Positions 27,361-36,084 are shown, counted from the first letter of the stretch. The stretch: 58,198 bases of DNA from Lentimicrobiaceae bacterium (GCA_015061295.1 SUWU01000013.1:1-58198); one strand, 5' to 3'. Translations and numbers: made by a program. The notes: generated by a model from the letters alone, not told the origin.

Positions 27361-28383
27361 ATGAACAACATATTAGTATTCTGTGAGATAACAGAAGAAC
27401 AGCAAATAGCCGAGGTGAGTTTGGAGTTATGTTCTAAAGCTCGCAAACTCGCCGACAGCTTAAGCTATCGTCTTGATGCTATCGTCATAGGAAACGATAT
27501 AAGAAATATCGAAGAACAGCTATATCCTTATGGTGTCGATTCTATCTTTTATTTGAGCGACTTCCGTTTATCATCATATCAAACCATACCCTTCTTCAGT
27601 ATTATCACAAAGCTCATCTCTGAAGAGACACCAGATATAGTATTGTTCGGAGCCACATCGGTAGGACGCGACATCGCTCCTCGCGTAGCGTCTTATCTTC
27701 GCTGTGGCTTGACAGCAGATTGTACCAACCTCGAAATTGGCAGCCATCACGACGCCAAGAATAACAAGACCTACGACAACATCCTTTATCAGATCCGTCC
27801 AGCTTTCGGAGGCAATATCATAGCAACTATCGTTTCTCCAGAGACACGTCCTCAGATGGCCACGGTACGCGAAGGCGTCATGAAAAAAGAGGTATATAAC
27901 AACAATCATAAAGGTAATATCATCACTCTCGACGCAGAAAAATATCTTAACGACAACGACTTCTGCATCGAGATATTAGAACGTCATATCGAAGCTCAGA
28001 AAATTAATATTAAAGGTGCTCCAATCATCGTGGCAGGAGGTTATGGCATAGGTTCTAAAGAGAACTTCGCTCTTCTCCACGAACTCGCTGAAGTCATCGG
28101 CGGTGAAGTAGGCGCTACACGTGCCGCCGTCGATGCTGGCTTCACCGAGAATGAAAGACAAATCGGACAGACCGGTATCACAGTGAGACCTAAACTCTAT
28201 ATAGCCTGCGGTATATCTGGCGCAGTACAACATCGCGCTGGCATGGATCAATCGGCTAAGATAATATCAATCAACACCGACCCTAACGCTCCTATCAACG
28301 CCATCGCCGACTATACCATCATCGGTGATGCTATGGACATCATTCCTAAAATGATTAAGAGTTATAAAGAGAATATGTTGTAA
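27361..28383 (+). CDS. etfA: Electron-transfer flavoprotein alpha subunit
   Basis: A 340-residue EtfA. The N-terminal half is the Etf alpha/beta domain (FGATSVGRDIAPRVASYLRCGLTADC, RPAFGGNIIATI). The C-terminal FAD domain is clear: VAGGYGIGSKENF, GATRAAVDAGF, QIGQTGITVRPKLYIACGISGAVQH and NTDPNAPI. It pairs with EtfB to form the heterodimer. The gene follows acpP closely and is separated from the dehydrogenase by a 68-base low-complexity gap. Confidence 0.92.
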   Translation: MNNILVFCEITEEQQIAEVSLELCSKARKLADSLSYRLDAIVIGNDIRNIEEQLYPYGVDSIFYLSDFRLSSYQTIPFFSIITKLISEETPDIVLFGATSVGRDIAPRVASYLRCGLTADCTNLEIGSHHDAKNNKTYDNILYQIRPAFGGNIIATIVSPETRPQMATVREGVMKKEVYNNNHKGNIITLDAEKYLNDNDFCIEILERHIEAQKINIKGAPIIVAGGYGIGSKENFALLHELAEVIGGEVGATRAAVDAGFTENERQIGQTGITVRPKLYIACGISGAVQHRAGMDQSAKIISINTDPNAPINAIADYTIIGDAMDIIPKMIKSYKENML

Positions 28384-28385
28384 GA

Positions 28386-28440
28386 TAATGTATAATGTAC
28401 AATGAAAATTAACATGTTGACTCGTTGACTTGTTGACTTA
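28386..28440. repeat. Low-complexity tract between etfA and the acyl-CoA dehydrogenase gene
   Basis: Words ATAATGTATAATGTACAATG and GTTGACTCGTTGACTTGTTGACTT occupy the operon's internal gap. Confidence 0.75.
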
Positions 28441-28451
28441 AAAAAAAGACT

Positions 28452-30185
28452 ATGAATTTCTATAATGATAATAAAAGTTTAAAGTTTTATCTGTCGCATC
28501 CTGTGATGGATAAGATTATCAAGTTGAAAGAACGCGATTTCGTGGATAGCGACAACGATATGTTAGCTCCTTCAGACGTAAATGATGCCATAGACAACTA
28601 CGACAGAGTACTTGAAATAGTAGGCGATTTGGCTGCTAATGTGTTAGAAGCTAACGCTGAAGACGTGGATCACGAAGGCCCACAAATCGTTAACAACGAA
28701 ATCATTTATGCCAAGGGAACTAAGAAAAACCACGAGATCTTACGTGATGCTGGTCTCTACGGAATGTCGTTACCTCGTAAATACAAAGGTTTAAATTTCC
28801 CTTATGTACCTTACGTCATGGCTGCTGAAATAGTGTCGCGCGCCGACGCTGGCTTCGCTAATATATGGGGACTTCAAGACTGCGCTGAGACCATCTACGA
28901 GTTTGCTTCAGAAGAGATAAAAGACAAATATCTTCCTCTCATCAATGAAGGCTTCACTTGTTCTATGGCTCTCACCGAGCCAGATGCTGGCTCCGACCTT
29001 CAGTCGGTACGTCTCAAAGCTACCTTCGATGAAGAGAACAACTGCTGGAGACTCAATGGAGTGAAACGCTTCATCACCAACGGCGACGCTGATATTCAAC
29101 TCGTCCTTGCTCGTTCTGAAGAAGGGACAACAGACGGTCGCGGCTTATCATATTTCCTTTACGACAGAAGAGATAACGCTGTCACCGTAAGACGCATCGA
29201 GAACAAACTCGGTATCAAAGGCTCCCCTACCGCAGAACTCGTCTTCAACAACGCCCCTGCCCTACTCATCGGCGAACGACGCATGGGTCTCATCAAATAC
29301 GTGATGTCGCTGATGAATGGCGCTCGTCTCGGAGTCGGAGCTCAATCTGTGGGTCTCGCTGAAGCCGCTTATCACGAAGCATTAAACTACGCTCAACAAC
29401 GTGAACAATTCGGCAAAGCCATCATAAAATTCCCTCAAGTGTATGAAATGCTCAGCAATATGAGAGCTAAGATTGACGCAACAAGAACTCTGTTATATGA
29501 GACATCACGTTTCGTCGATTTATATAAAACATACGACTCGATAAGCAAAGAGAGAGCCCTCACAGCAGAAGAACGTCAAGATATGAAATACTCGCAACGC
29601 TGCGCTGATATGATGACTCCTATGCTTAAACTCTTCGCCAGCGAATACGCCAACCAAATCGCTTACGACTGTATCCAAGTTCATGGCGGCTCTGGCTTCA
29701 TGAAAGAATATAAGTGCGAACGTCTCTACAGAGATGCAAGAATATTAAGCATCTACGAAGGAACATCACAACTACAAGTGGTAGCAGCAATACGCTTTAT
29801 CGGAAACGGCGCATATCTCAAACGCATCGAAGAGTATGAGGCAATGCCTGTATGTGAAGAATTAATGCCATTGCGCCAACGCATCGATAAAATGAAAGAG
29901 AATTATCTCAGGGTTGTCGAATTAGCCGACAAATTCGGCACGTCATCAGAAGTATATGACTTCATGGCACGCCGCATGGTAGAAGCTATGGGATACCTCA
30001 TCATGTGTCATCTCCTCCTGCAAGATAGTAATAGAGTCATAGAGGCAACAGATCAACAAGACAACGAGTTGAAACGACTTTATAACTCTTGTAAAATAAT
30101 GGTCGCCTTAGGTGAAGCTGAAATTACAAAAATTCTTACCTTTGTGGAAAATTTCAAAGAAGAAGATTTGTCGATGTACAATTAA
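28452..30185 (+). CDS. Acyl-CoA dehydrogenase family flavoprotein
   Basis: A 577-residue acyl-CoA dehydrogenase, longer than the usual 380-400 because of N- and C-terminal extensions (residues 1-60 and about 460-577, both helical in appearance). Core signatures are SMALTEPDAGSDL, WRLNGVKRFITNGD, NKLGIKGSPTAELVF, QQREQFGKAI and the C-terminal IQVHGGSGFMKEY. The catalytic Glu is Glu436 in SIYEGTSQLQ. It would oxidise an acyl thioester or, driven by Etf, reduce an enoyl thioester. Its place in a fab operon lacking FabI/FabK/FabL suggests it may serve as the enoyl-ACP or enoyl-CoA reductase. Ordinary beta-oxidation is the alternative. Confidence 0.9.
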   Translation: MNFYNDNKSLKFYLSHPVMDKIIKLKERDFVDSDNDMLAPSDVNDAIDNYDRVLEIVGDLAANVLEANAEDVDHEGPQIVNNEIIYAKGTKKNHEILRDAGLYGMSLPRKYKGLNFPYVPYVMAAEIVSRADAGFANIWGLQDCAETIYEFASEEIKDKYLPLINEGFTCSMALTEPDAGSDLQSVRLKATFDEENNCWRLNGVKRFITNGDADIQLVLARSEEGTTDGRGLSYFLYDRRDNAVTVRRIENKLGIKGSPTAELVFNNAPALLIGERRMGLIKYVMSLMNGARLGVGAQSVGLAEAAYHEALNYAQQREQFGKAIIKFPQVYEMLSNMRAKIDATRTLLYETSRFVDLYKTYDSISKERALTAEERQDMKYSQRCADMMTPMLKLFASEYANQIAYDCIQVHGGSGFMKEYKCERLYRDARILSIYEGTSQLQVVAAIRFIGNGAYLKRIEEYEAMPVCEELMPLRQRIDKMKENYLRVVELADKFGTSSEVYDFMARRMVEAMGYLIMCHLLLQDSNRVIEATDQQDNELKRLYNSCKIMVALGEAEITKILTFVENFKEEDLSMYN

Positions 30186-30222
30186 CTTGGGGACTCATTG
30201 ACTTGAGGACTCAATGACTTAA
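30186..30222. repeat. GGACTCATTGACTTGA tract before fabG
   Basis: Two to three copies of a GACTCA(A/T)TGACTT-type word between the acyl-CoA dehydrogenase and fabG. Confidence 0.7.
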
Positions 30223-30233
30223 AAAATAAAGAC

Positions 30234-30980
30234 ATGAGATTATTATTAGAAAATAAGACCGCTGTCATCACAGGAGCTGCAAGAGGCATCGGTAAGGCTA
30301 TCGCAAAACGTTTTGCAGAAGAAGGTTGTAATATCGCTTTCACCGACTTAAACGAAGAAAGCATCAAAGCTACCGAGGCTGAGCTTCAAGTTCTTGGTGT
30401 TAAAGTCAAAGGCTATATCTCTAACGCAGCCGACTTTAATGATGTTGAAAATACAGTAAAACAGATCCACCAGGATTTTGGAAGTATCGAAGTATTGGTC
30501 AACAACGCTGGTATCACACGCGACACCTTGATGATGCGCATGACCGAGAAACAATGGGACGATGTTATCACCGTTAACTTAAAATCTGCTTTCAACTTCA
30601 TACACGCCGTCGTTCCTATCATGGCACGTCAACGTAACGGAAGTATCATCAACATGGCATCTGTAGTAGGCGTATCAGGTAACGCAGGACAAGCCAACTA
30701 CTCAGCATCTAAAGCTGGCATGATAGGTTTGGCAAAGTCTATAGCTAAGGAGATGGGCTCACGTAACATCAGAGCCAATAGTATAGCTCCTGGATTTATC
30801 ATCACAGAGATGACAAATCAACTTCCTGAAGAAGCTAAGAATGAATGGTTAAAGATGATACCTCTTAAGAGAGGTGGCACTCCAGAAGACGTAGCAGACA
30901 CTGCATTATTCCTTGCAAGCGATTTGTCGAGATACGTCACTGGTCAGACAATACACTGCTGCGGCGGAATGAATTGCTGA
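30234..30980 (+). CDS. fabG: 3-oxoacyl-ACP reductase (FabG-type SDR)
   Basis: A 248-residue classical short-chain dehydrogenase. The cofactor motif TGAARGIGKAI, NNAG at 90-93, Asn115, Ser143 and the YSASK pair (Tyr156, Lys160) are all present, with PGFIITEM typical of FabG. The reductase step would supply hydroxyacyl-ACP to FabZ. It is the last gene of the operon, followed by a strong terminator. A CoA-specific acetoacetyl-CoA reductase is a possible alternative, but ACP context favours FabG. Confidence 0.9.
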   Translation: MRLLLENKTAVITGAARGIGKAIAKRFAEEGCNIAFTDLNEESIKATEAELQVLGVKVKGYISNAADFNDVENTVKQIHQDFGSIEVLVNNAGITRDTLMMRMTEKQWDDVITVNLKSAFNFIHAVVPIMARQRNGSIINMASVVGVSGNAGQANYSASKAGMIGLAKSIAKEMGSRNIRANSIAPGFIITEMTNQLPEEAKNEWLKMIPLKRGGTPEDVADTALFLASDLSRYVTGQTIHCCGGMNC

Positions 30981-31009
30981 CACAGAACTCTGAACGCAGA
31001 ATTCAATAT

Positions 31010-31045
31010 AAAAGGCTAAAGCGGAAATTTCCACTTTAGCCTTTT
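31010..31045 (+). terminator. Terminator of the fab/etf operon
   Basis: AAAAGGCTAAAG (31010-31021) pairs with CTTTAGCCTTTT (31034-31045), and the loop itself pairs (GGAAATTTCC). The stem is symmetric and could also stop the convergent YeiH transcript. Confidence 0.85.
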
Positions 31046-31080
31046 AACTTTTGTCTTTAGACCTTAGACTTTAGCCTTTA
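31046..31080. repeat. CTTTAGAC/CTTTAGCC low-complexity tract
   Basis: Repeated words CTTTTGTCTTTAGACCTTAGACTT fill the gap between the terminator and the YeiH stop codon. Confidence 0.55.
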
Positions 31081-31081
31081 A

Positions 31082-32374
31082 TCAGTTAGCTATAAATCCG
31101 AATATCACTACTGCCACGATAAATGTGAAGATGATATTGAATGTCTGAGCTGTCAAGAAGGCCTTCAACGAGGCTCTATTCTCTTTGTTGAAAATCTCTT
31201 TGAAACGTGTCTCTAAACCGATGCAGACAAATGCTATCGAGAAGAACATTCCTTGGAAATTCTTAGCAATAGCTTTATACTTAACCATATTACCGTCTAT
31301 CTCAACGCCACCATTAAACCATAAACTAAACACAGCCGAAGCGATCACCATTCCTAAAACGAATTTAGGGAAACGATGCCATATCACCGAGCCTTTTGTC
31401 TCCATAACGCTACCTGTGTCACGTACCGACCAGAATAAAGATATTGCGAAAGCAGCTAATCCTAACAAGACATTCTGCGATGCTTTCACGATGACAGCTG
31501 TATCACCTGCCACCTCACCGAGTAAAGCTCCCGATGCAGCAACAGCTGCTGTTGTGTCGATAGTACCTCCCAACCATGCACCAGCTACCTGTTGTGCTGC
31601 AAGCTCATTGTTTGGGAAAATCATAGGAAGTATCCAGTCGCATAACAGAGGCATGATATATAACATAGGTATTGCAACGACCATCACCAATGAGATAACG
31701 TAGCTGAGTTTCTTCTGGTTGCCTCTGATTGTTCCACATGTAGCAATAGCTGCCGACACTCCACAGATACTCACCGAACTCGCTATCATCGTTGACATCT
31801 CATCATCGACTTTGAAAACCTTACGCGAAATCCAGAAAGCAAAATACCAGACACACAGAACTACCAACAAAGCCTGAGCTAAACCATAAGCTCCTGATTT
31901 TACTATCTCACCAAAGATGATAGTAGCACCGAGACAGATAATACCTATCTTAATGTAAAACTCACTTTGTATTGCAGGTTTCATCCATTCAGGAACACCA
32001 AAGACATTGCTGATAATCAAACCTAAAAGCACAGCAAACAATACCGACTCCAATCCATATTCTTTACAGAATGGAATACTTGCTAACAACTGAGCTATCA
32101 TAGTAAGAACAAATATCACTATGAAAGAAACCAAAAGACCTTTGACAGGTCTCTTCATAACGATAGTTGTGATGAGTATTATCAAGAACAAGAAAACGAA
32201 AGTATAGGCTGCATTTATCCAACCGCTCGCAGTAACTAAACTTTTAACATTTAACATCTTGATGTTGTACATAAACTCTGGGAAAATGGCAATAAATGCC
32301 AAGATGACAAATCCCAATAGTACAATGAGCCATTCCTCATTTAAAAATAATGCTTTTAATTTTCTAGTTTTCAT
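31082..32374 (-). CDS. YeiH-family putative sulfate exporter (PSE family)
   Basis: A 430-residue inner-membrane protein with about 11-12 hydrophobic segments. Family-typical stretches are FAVLLGLIISNVFGVPEW, KIGIICLGATIIFGEI, ASSVSICGVSAAIATCGTI, AWLGGTIDTTAAVAASGA and AFVCIGLETRF. YeiH/UPF0324 proteins are annotated as putative sulfate or sulfonate exporters, but the substrate is poorly established. The porin gene lies upstream in the same direction with 123 bases between; a shared transport task is possible but not shown. Confidence 0.82.
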   Translation of the reverse strand: MKTRKLKALFLNEEWLIVLLGFVILAFIAIFPEFMYNIKMLNVKSLVTASGWINAAYTFVFLFLIILITTIVMKRPVKGLLVSFIVIFVLTMIAQLLASIPFCKEYGLESVLFAVLLGLIISNVFGVPEWMKPAIQSEFYIKIGIICLGATIIFGEIVKSGAYGLAQALLVVLCVWYFAFWISRKVFKVDDEMSTMIASSVSICGVSAAIATCGTIRGNQKKLSYVISLVMVVAIPMLYIMPLLCDWILPMIFPNNELAAQQVAGAWLGGTIDTTAAVAASGALLGEVAGDTAVIVKASQNVLLGLAAFAISLFWSVRDTGSVMETKGSVIWHRFPKFVLGMVIASAVFSLWFNGGVEIDGNMVKYKAIAKNFQGMFFSIAFVCIGLETRFKEIFNKENRASLKAFLTAQTFNIIFTFIVAVVIFGFIAN

Positions 32375-32455
32375 ATAGTTATTTAGTATTTATTTTTTCA
32401 ATACTGATTCTCTGTATCTTATATATGTAGGAGCTATCTGGTATCAAAAAATTTA

Positions 32456-32497
32456 GGAGTCAGAATTCACAATTCCTAACTCCTAATTCCTAATTTA
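32456..32497. repeat. TCCTAACTCCTAATTCCTAA tract
   Basis: A 7-8 base period tract immediately downstream of the porin stop codon. Confidence 0.6.
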
Positions 32498-33628
32498 TTA
32501 AAACTTCACTGAAAGTTGCGCTTGCAAGAGATGACCGAAGTTATCGTTAGCAGCCTTATCTTTCATGGTGTAGTTAACCAAAAGACGAAGGTTTTTGTAT
32601 GGCCACCAATCAATACCGACCATATAATAAGTCGAGTTGGTATTTATTTCAGTCATATCTTCTCTGAAGAAATCGTAACGAGCTACAGGACGTATTCTCT
32701 GGACGTTGCCAGATTTCTTACATTTGATGTCGAACCAATAACCTGCTGATACATAAAAACCATCTGATTCAAGGAGATAGATGCCTTCTTCATTAGCCAT
32801 ATCTGTCTTACCGTAAATATATTCCGAACGTATTGTTAATCTATCGTTTTCGTATTTTCCTCCGAAAGTAAGACGATCTCTGTTGGCAAAATTATCTTTA
32901 TGATTAATCGTTAATGTATCATTAATCTTAAATTCATTATCAAGTAAATAATCGCCATTATAATAAGAAGCAGCGAGTTTCAAGCCTTTAACGCCAGGAC
33001 AAATCTCAATGCTACCTGCGATGTCTTTTCCGAGATTAGCATCTTTCTTATTCATACCATTACCGTTGAAAACACCTAATTTATATGTAAGAATTGGTAT
33101 TTCTTTTCCTTCTCTTTCAAAATTGAATAAGTCACCGTATAACATCAAACCTACATCACGACCGCCAGAATATGTAGCAACATGACAGACGTCGCTATAA
33201 CCCGATAACTTACTGATGACTTGTGCGTATTCTATACCTTCTAATGTGAGAGGAGATTGCGGATTCTCAAAGGTAAAAGGAATTTTAAACTGACCAGCTT
33301 GAATATTGAAATATTTAGCCAACTTAACTTTTACGAAACCATCGACCATTTTTGGACTGACTGCAAAATCGCCTTGAAGACGAAATTCCAAATAAGGGTT
33401 GATGTTACCTTTCACATCAAGACGAGCGCGACGTACATTGAAAGTATTTAATTCTGTTAATGTTAAATTGTCATTTTGCAGCTGTCTTTCATAATCATAT
33501 TGGATATTCATCCAACCACTGATTGACAAATAATCGCCAATTAATTTCTTTTTTTCTTGTGCATTGATTGTTGATAATGAACCTAAAAACATCATTATCA
33601 CTAATAAAAGTAAAGATTTCTTTCTCAT
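32498..33628 (-). CDS. OprO/OprP-like porin
   Basis: A 376-residue outer-membrane protein. The signal peptide ends STINA before Gln24. The body shows alternating beta-strand patterns typical of the phosphate-selective porin O/P family: FNVRRARLDVKGNINPYLEFRLQ, GDFAVSP, GQFKIPFTFENPQSPLTLE, ATYSGGRDVGLMLYGDLF and the C-terminal LLQAQLSVKF. Substrate specificity is unclear; in Bacteroidota these often respond to anion or phosphate supply. Confidence 0.85.
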   Translation of the reverse strand: MRKKSLLLLVIMMFLGSLSTINAQEKKKLIGDYLSISGWMNIQYDYERQLQNDNLTLTELNTFNVRRARLDVKGNINPYLEFRLQGDFAVSPKMVDGFVKVKLAKYFNIQAGQFKIPFTFENPQSPLTLEGIEYAQVISKLSGYSDVCHVATYSGGRDVGLMLYGDLFNFEREGKEIPILTYKLGVFNGNGMNKKDANLGKDIAGSIEICPGVKGLKLAASYYNGDYLLDNEFKINDTLTINHKDNFANRDRLTFGGKYENDRLTIRSEYIYGKTDMANEEGIYLLESDGFYVSAGYWFDIKCKKSGNVQRIRPVARYDFFREDMTEINTNSTYYMVGIDWWPYKNLRLLVNYTMKDKAANDNFGHLLQAQLSVKF

Positions 33629-33651
33629 ATCCTATTTTTTAAAAGAACTTG

Positions 33652-33659
33652 CAAATTTA
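33652..33659 (-). promoter_or_regulatory. TAnnTTTG element for the porin gene
   Basis: TAAATTTG on the minus strand, 23 bases before the start codon. Confidence 0.5.
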
Positions 33660-33703
33660 CAAAAAATGGTAAAATAATTTACTAATTAAAAAGAAAAATT
33701 TAT

Positions 33704-33757
33704 GAATTGACACTGACTCAGACTTTGACACTGACTTGGTGACTCAGAGACTATGCG
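33704..33757. repeat. TTGACACTGACTCAGACT tract
   Basis: Words GACACTGAC, GACTCAGAC and GACTTGGTGACTC form a 6-9 base period tract ending at the pth stop codon. Close copies occur at 34342-34417 and 42046-42110. Confidence 0.75.
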
Positions 33758-33759
33758 AC

Positions 33760-34323
33760 TTATTTATTATTAAACTGATTCATCGTAAGGTCAACGCCCT
33801 GAGTTACGAAACTTTTTATAAAGTTAGCTGCTATTTCTAAGCGTGAGTTTACAATATCAATTTCTGAAGGTTTCCATTTGCCAAGGACAAAGTCAATCTG
33901 TTTTCCTTTTGGGAAGTCGTCACCGATACCGAAGCGTAATCGTGGAAATACATTAGTTCCCAAACTTTCTATGATATTAGCGAGACCGTTATGACCTGCA
34001 TCGCTACCTTTTTTTCTCATACGTAAAGTTCCGAGCGGGAGAGCGATTTCATCTAAAACGACGAGCACATTCTCGATAGGAATCTTTTCTTGTTGCATCC
34101 AATATTTCACAGCCTTACCGCTGAGGTTCATATAAGTAGTAGGTTTTATAACCACCATTATACGACCTTTATAACGCAGTTCCGACACTTGAGCAAGACG
34201 CTGCGTACTGAAAGTTCCCTTTAAATCTTCATTGAGATAATCAGCCACTTTAAAGCCGATATTGTGCCTTGTTCCTTCATATTCAGCACCAATGTTTCCG
34301 AGACATGCTATTAGATATTTCAT
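33760..34323 (-). CDS. pth: Peptidyl-tRNA hydrolase
   Basis: A 187-residue bacterial Pth when started at the ATG at 34323 (MKYLIACLGNIG); an upstream in-frame start adds 12 non-conserved residues and crosses a promoter element. Family motifs are LGNIGAEYEGTRHNIGF with the catalytic His, PTTYMNLSGKAV, LDEIALPLGTLRMRKKGSDAGHNGL and RLRFGIG. It releases peptides from stalled peptidyl-tRNA. The neighbour rplY is also translational, a common pairing. Confidence 0.93.
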   Translation of the reverse strand: MKYLIACLGNIGAEYEGTRHNIGFKVADYLNEDLKGTFSTQRLAQVSELRYKGRIMVVIKPTTYMNLSGKAVKYWMQQEKIPIENVLVVLDEIALPLGTLRMRKKGSDAGHNGLANIIESLGTNVFPRLRFGIGDDFPKGKQIDFVLGKWKPSEIDIVNSRLEIAANFIKSFVTQGVDLTMNQFNNK

Positions 34324-34327
34324 GATG

Positions 34328-34335
34328 CAAAGATA
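34328..34335 (-). promoter_or_regulatory. TAnnTTTG element abutting the pth start
   Basis: TATCTTTG on the minus strand, 4 bases before the ATG. It argues for the downstream start and suggests a leaderless or nearly leaderless message. Confidence 0.5.
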
Positions 34336-34341
34336 CGAATT

Positions 34342-34417
34342 AACTTTGAACTTTGACACTGACTTAATTGTACTTAATAAAATTTAGTTCATTTATAAAT
34401 GCAAGTCTGAGTCAGTG
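34342..34417. repeat. Low-complexity tract between pth and rplY
   Basis: GAACTTTGACACTGACTT at 34346-34363 and AAGTCTGAGTCAGTGTTC at 34403-34420 are near inverted copies of the same word family, separated by AT-rich sequence. Confidence 0.55.
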
Positions 34418-34469
34418 TTCTATAAAGCAAAAGAGGGAGCCAGATAGCTCCCTCTTTTGCTTTATAGAA
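34418..34469 (-). terminator. Long perfect hairpin after rplY
   Basis: A 23-base perfect stem (34418-34440 with 34447-34469) with a 6-base loop and core AGAGGGAGC/GCTCCCTCT. T-rich bases lie in the 3' arm but there is no separate T tail on the minus strand. Confidence 0.8.
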
Positions 34470-34475
34470 TAAATA

Positions 34476-35048
34476 TTATTCTTCTGTTTCTTCTTCAGCG
34501 ATAGCTGATTTCTTAGCTTTAACGTCGCAAACGATGTTGTTAGCAGCTACTAATGGAGTAACGTTTTCAATAACAACGTCTTTTACTCTGATAGCTTGGT
34601 TGACATTCAATTCTGAAATGTTTACCATAACGAAAGCTGGAAGATCTTTGATTAAGCCTTTAACTTTAAGGCGTGGGATTCTAACTTTAAGTTTACCACC
34701 ACGCATAACACCTGGTGATGTACCTTCTGTGCGAACTGGAAGAGTTACAGTGATAGGTTTTTCTTCTGTCACTTCCAAGAAGTCAGCGTGAAGAACTTCG
34801 TCGCTGAGTGGGTGATATTGGATATCTTGGAGGATTGTACGATAAACTTGACCATCGATTGTGAAGTCAACGATGTATGTTTCTGGAGTGAAGAGGATAG
34901 TTTTGAAGCTCTTAGCCTCTGTGTAGAAACGTACTTCTCTACCGTTACCGTAAATAACACATGGAACTAAACCTTGTGCGCGTAATTTTTTAGCATCTTT
35001 TTTCCCTACGTTCTCACGAAGAGAACCGCTCAATGATACTGAATTCAT
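34476..35048 (-). CDS. rplY: 50S ribosomal protein L25/Ctc
   Basis: A 190-residue L25 of the long Ctc type: N-terminal 5S-rRNA-binding domain (residues 1-90, KLRAQGLVPCVIYG, DIQYHPLSDEVLHADF) and C-terminal TL5-like beta domain (91-180, LPVRTEGTSPGVMRGGKL), ending in an acidic tail. The gene lies 68 bases downstream of prs in the same direction; prs-rplY-pth order is common in bacteria. Confidence 0.93.
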   Translation of the reverse strand: MNSVSLSGSLRENVGKKDAKKLRAQGLVPCVIYGNGREVRFYTEAKSFKTILFTPETYIVDFTIDGQVYRTILQDIQYHPLSDEVLHADFLEVTEEKPITVTLPVRTEGTSPGVMRGGKLKVRIPRLKVKGLIKDLPAFVMVNISELNVNQAIRVKDVVIENVTPLVAANNIVCDVKAKKSAIAEEETEE

Positions 35049-35116
35049 AATTTAATTTTTAAAAATTTGTTAATAATTTATTTGTTGTTGAGACACAACA
35101 TTTTGCGTCTCATCAA

Positions 35117-36052
35117 TTATTTCTTGAATAAATCGCTCAATGATTCATAGTTTTCAACACGTTTGATGACTTCTGCGAAGAGAGGTGCTGTTGAAAGGAC
35201 GTGAATCTTGCTGCTTGGGTTAGCGATTGGAATAGTGTCAGTAACGACAACTTCATCGAATACTGAGTTTTCTATTCTCTCCATTGCTTCGCCAGACAAT
35301 ATTGGGTGTGTTGCAAAAGCGCGTACGCTACGAGCACCGCTGTCTTTTATCAACTTACCAGCTTTTGTAATTGTACCAGCAGTGTCGATCATGTCGTCGA
35401 TGAGGATAACGTCTTTATCTTTAACATCGCCGATGAGCAACATTTGCTCTATTGCATTTGGTTTTGAACGTTGTTTGTGGCAAATTGAAAATACTGTGTT
35501 CAACATCTTAGCATATGAAGCAGCACGACGAGTACCGCCAGCGTCTGGTGATGCTATCATCAACTCAGGAAGATTGAGGCTTTCGATATAAGGAATGAAA
35601 ATCTTTGAAGCGAAGATGTTATCAACAGGAACGTTGAAGAAACCTTGGATTTGGTCGGCGTGAATATCCATAGTGATGATACGTGTTACGCCTGCTGTTG
35701 TCAATAAGTCAGCCATCAACTTAGCAGCGATACTGATACGAGGACGGTCTTTTCTATCTTGACGTGCGAAGCCGAAATAAGGGATAACGGCGATAATTCT
35801 ACGTGCTGAAGCGCGTTTTGCAGCGTCAACCATCAACAACAACTCCATCATATTTTCTGTTGGTGGGAATGTCGATTGAATCAAAAATACGTCTCTTCCA
35901 CGTAAATTTTCTTCAAAACTTGGTTGGAACTCTCCATCAGAGAAAACCAAAACACTTGATTGACCAAGAGGTTTGCCATAATATTTAGCTATTTCTTCTG
36001 CTAAATAACGTGTGGCTCTACCTGAAAAAATTGATACTAAAGGCTCTTGCAT
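35117..36052 (-). CDS. prs: Ribose-phosphate pyrophosphokinase
   Basis: A 311-residue PRPP synthetase of standard length. Motifs are FSDGEFQPSFEENLRGRDVFLIQSTF, RRIIAVIPYFGFARQDRKDRPRI, the ATP/flap region MDIHADQIQGFFNVPVDN, and the PRPP-binding loop DVILIDDMIDTAGTI. It makes PRPP for nucleotide, His and Trp synthesis. The promoter lies divergent from and interleaved with that of tRNA-Leu. Confidence 0.95.
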   Translation of the reverse strand: MQEPLVSIFSGRATRYLAEEIAKYYGKPLGQSSVLVFSDGEFQPSFEENLRGRDVFLIQSTFPPTENMMELLLMVDAAKRASARRIIAVIPYFGFARQDRKDRPRISIAAKLMADLLTTAGVTRIITMDIHADQIQGFFNVPVDNIFASKIFIPYIESLNLPELMIASPDAGGTRRAASYAKMLNTVFSICHKQRSKPNAIEQMLLIGDVKDKDVILIDDMIDTAGTITKAGKLIKDSGARSVRAFATHPILSGEAMERIENSVFDEVVVTDTIPIANPSSKIHVLSTAPLFAEVIKRVENYESLSDLFKK

Positions 36053-36084
36053 GACGTTTAATTATGTGTATTTGAAATTTTCTG

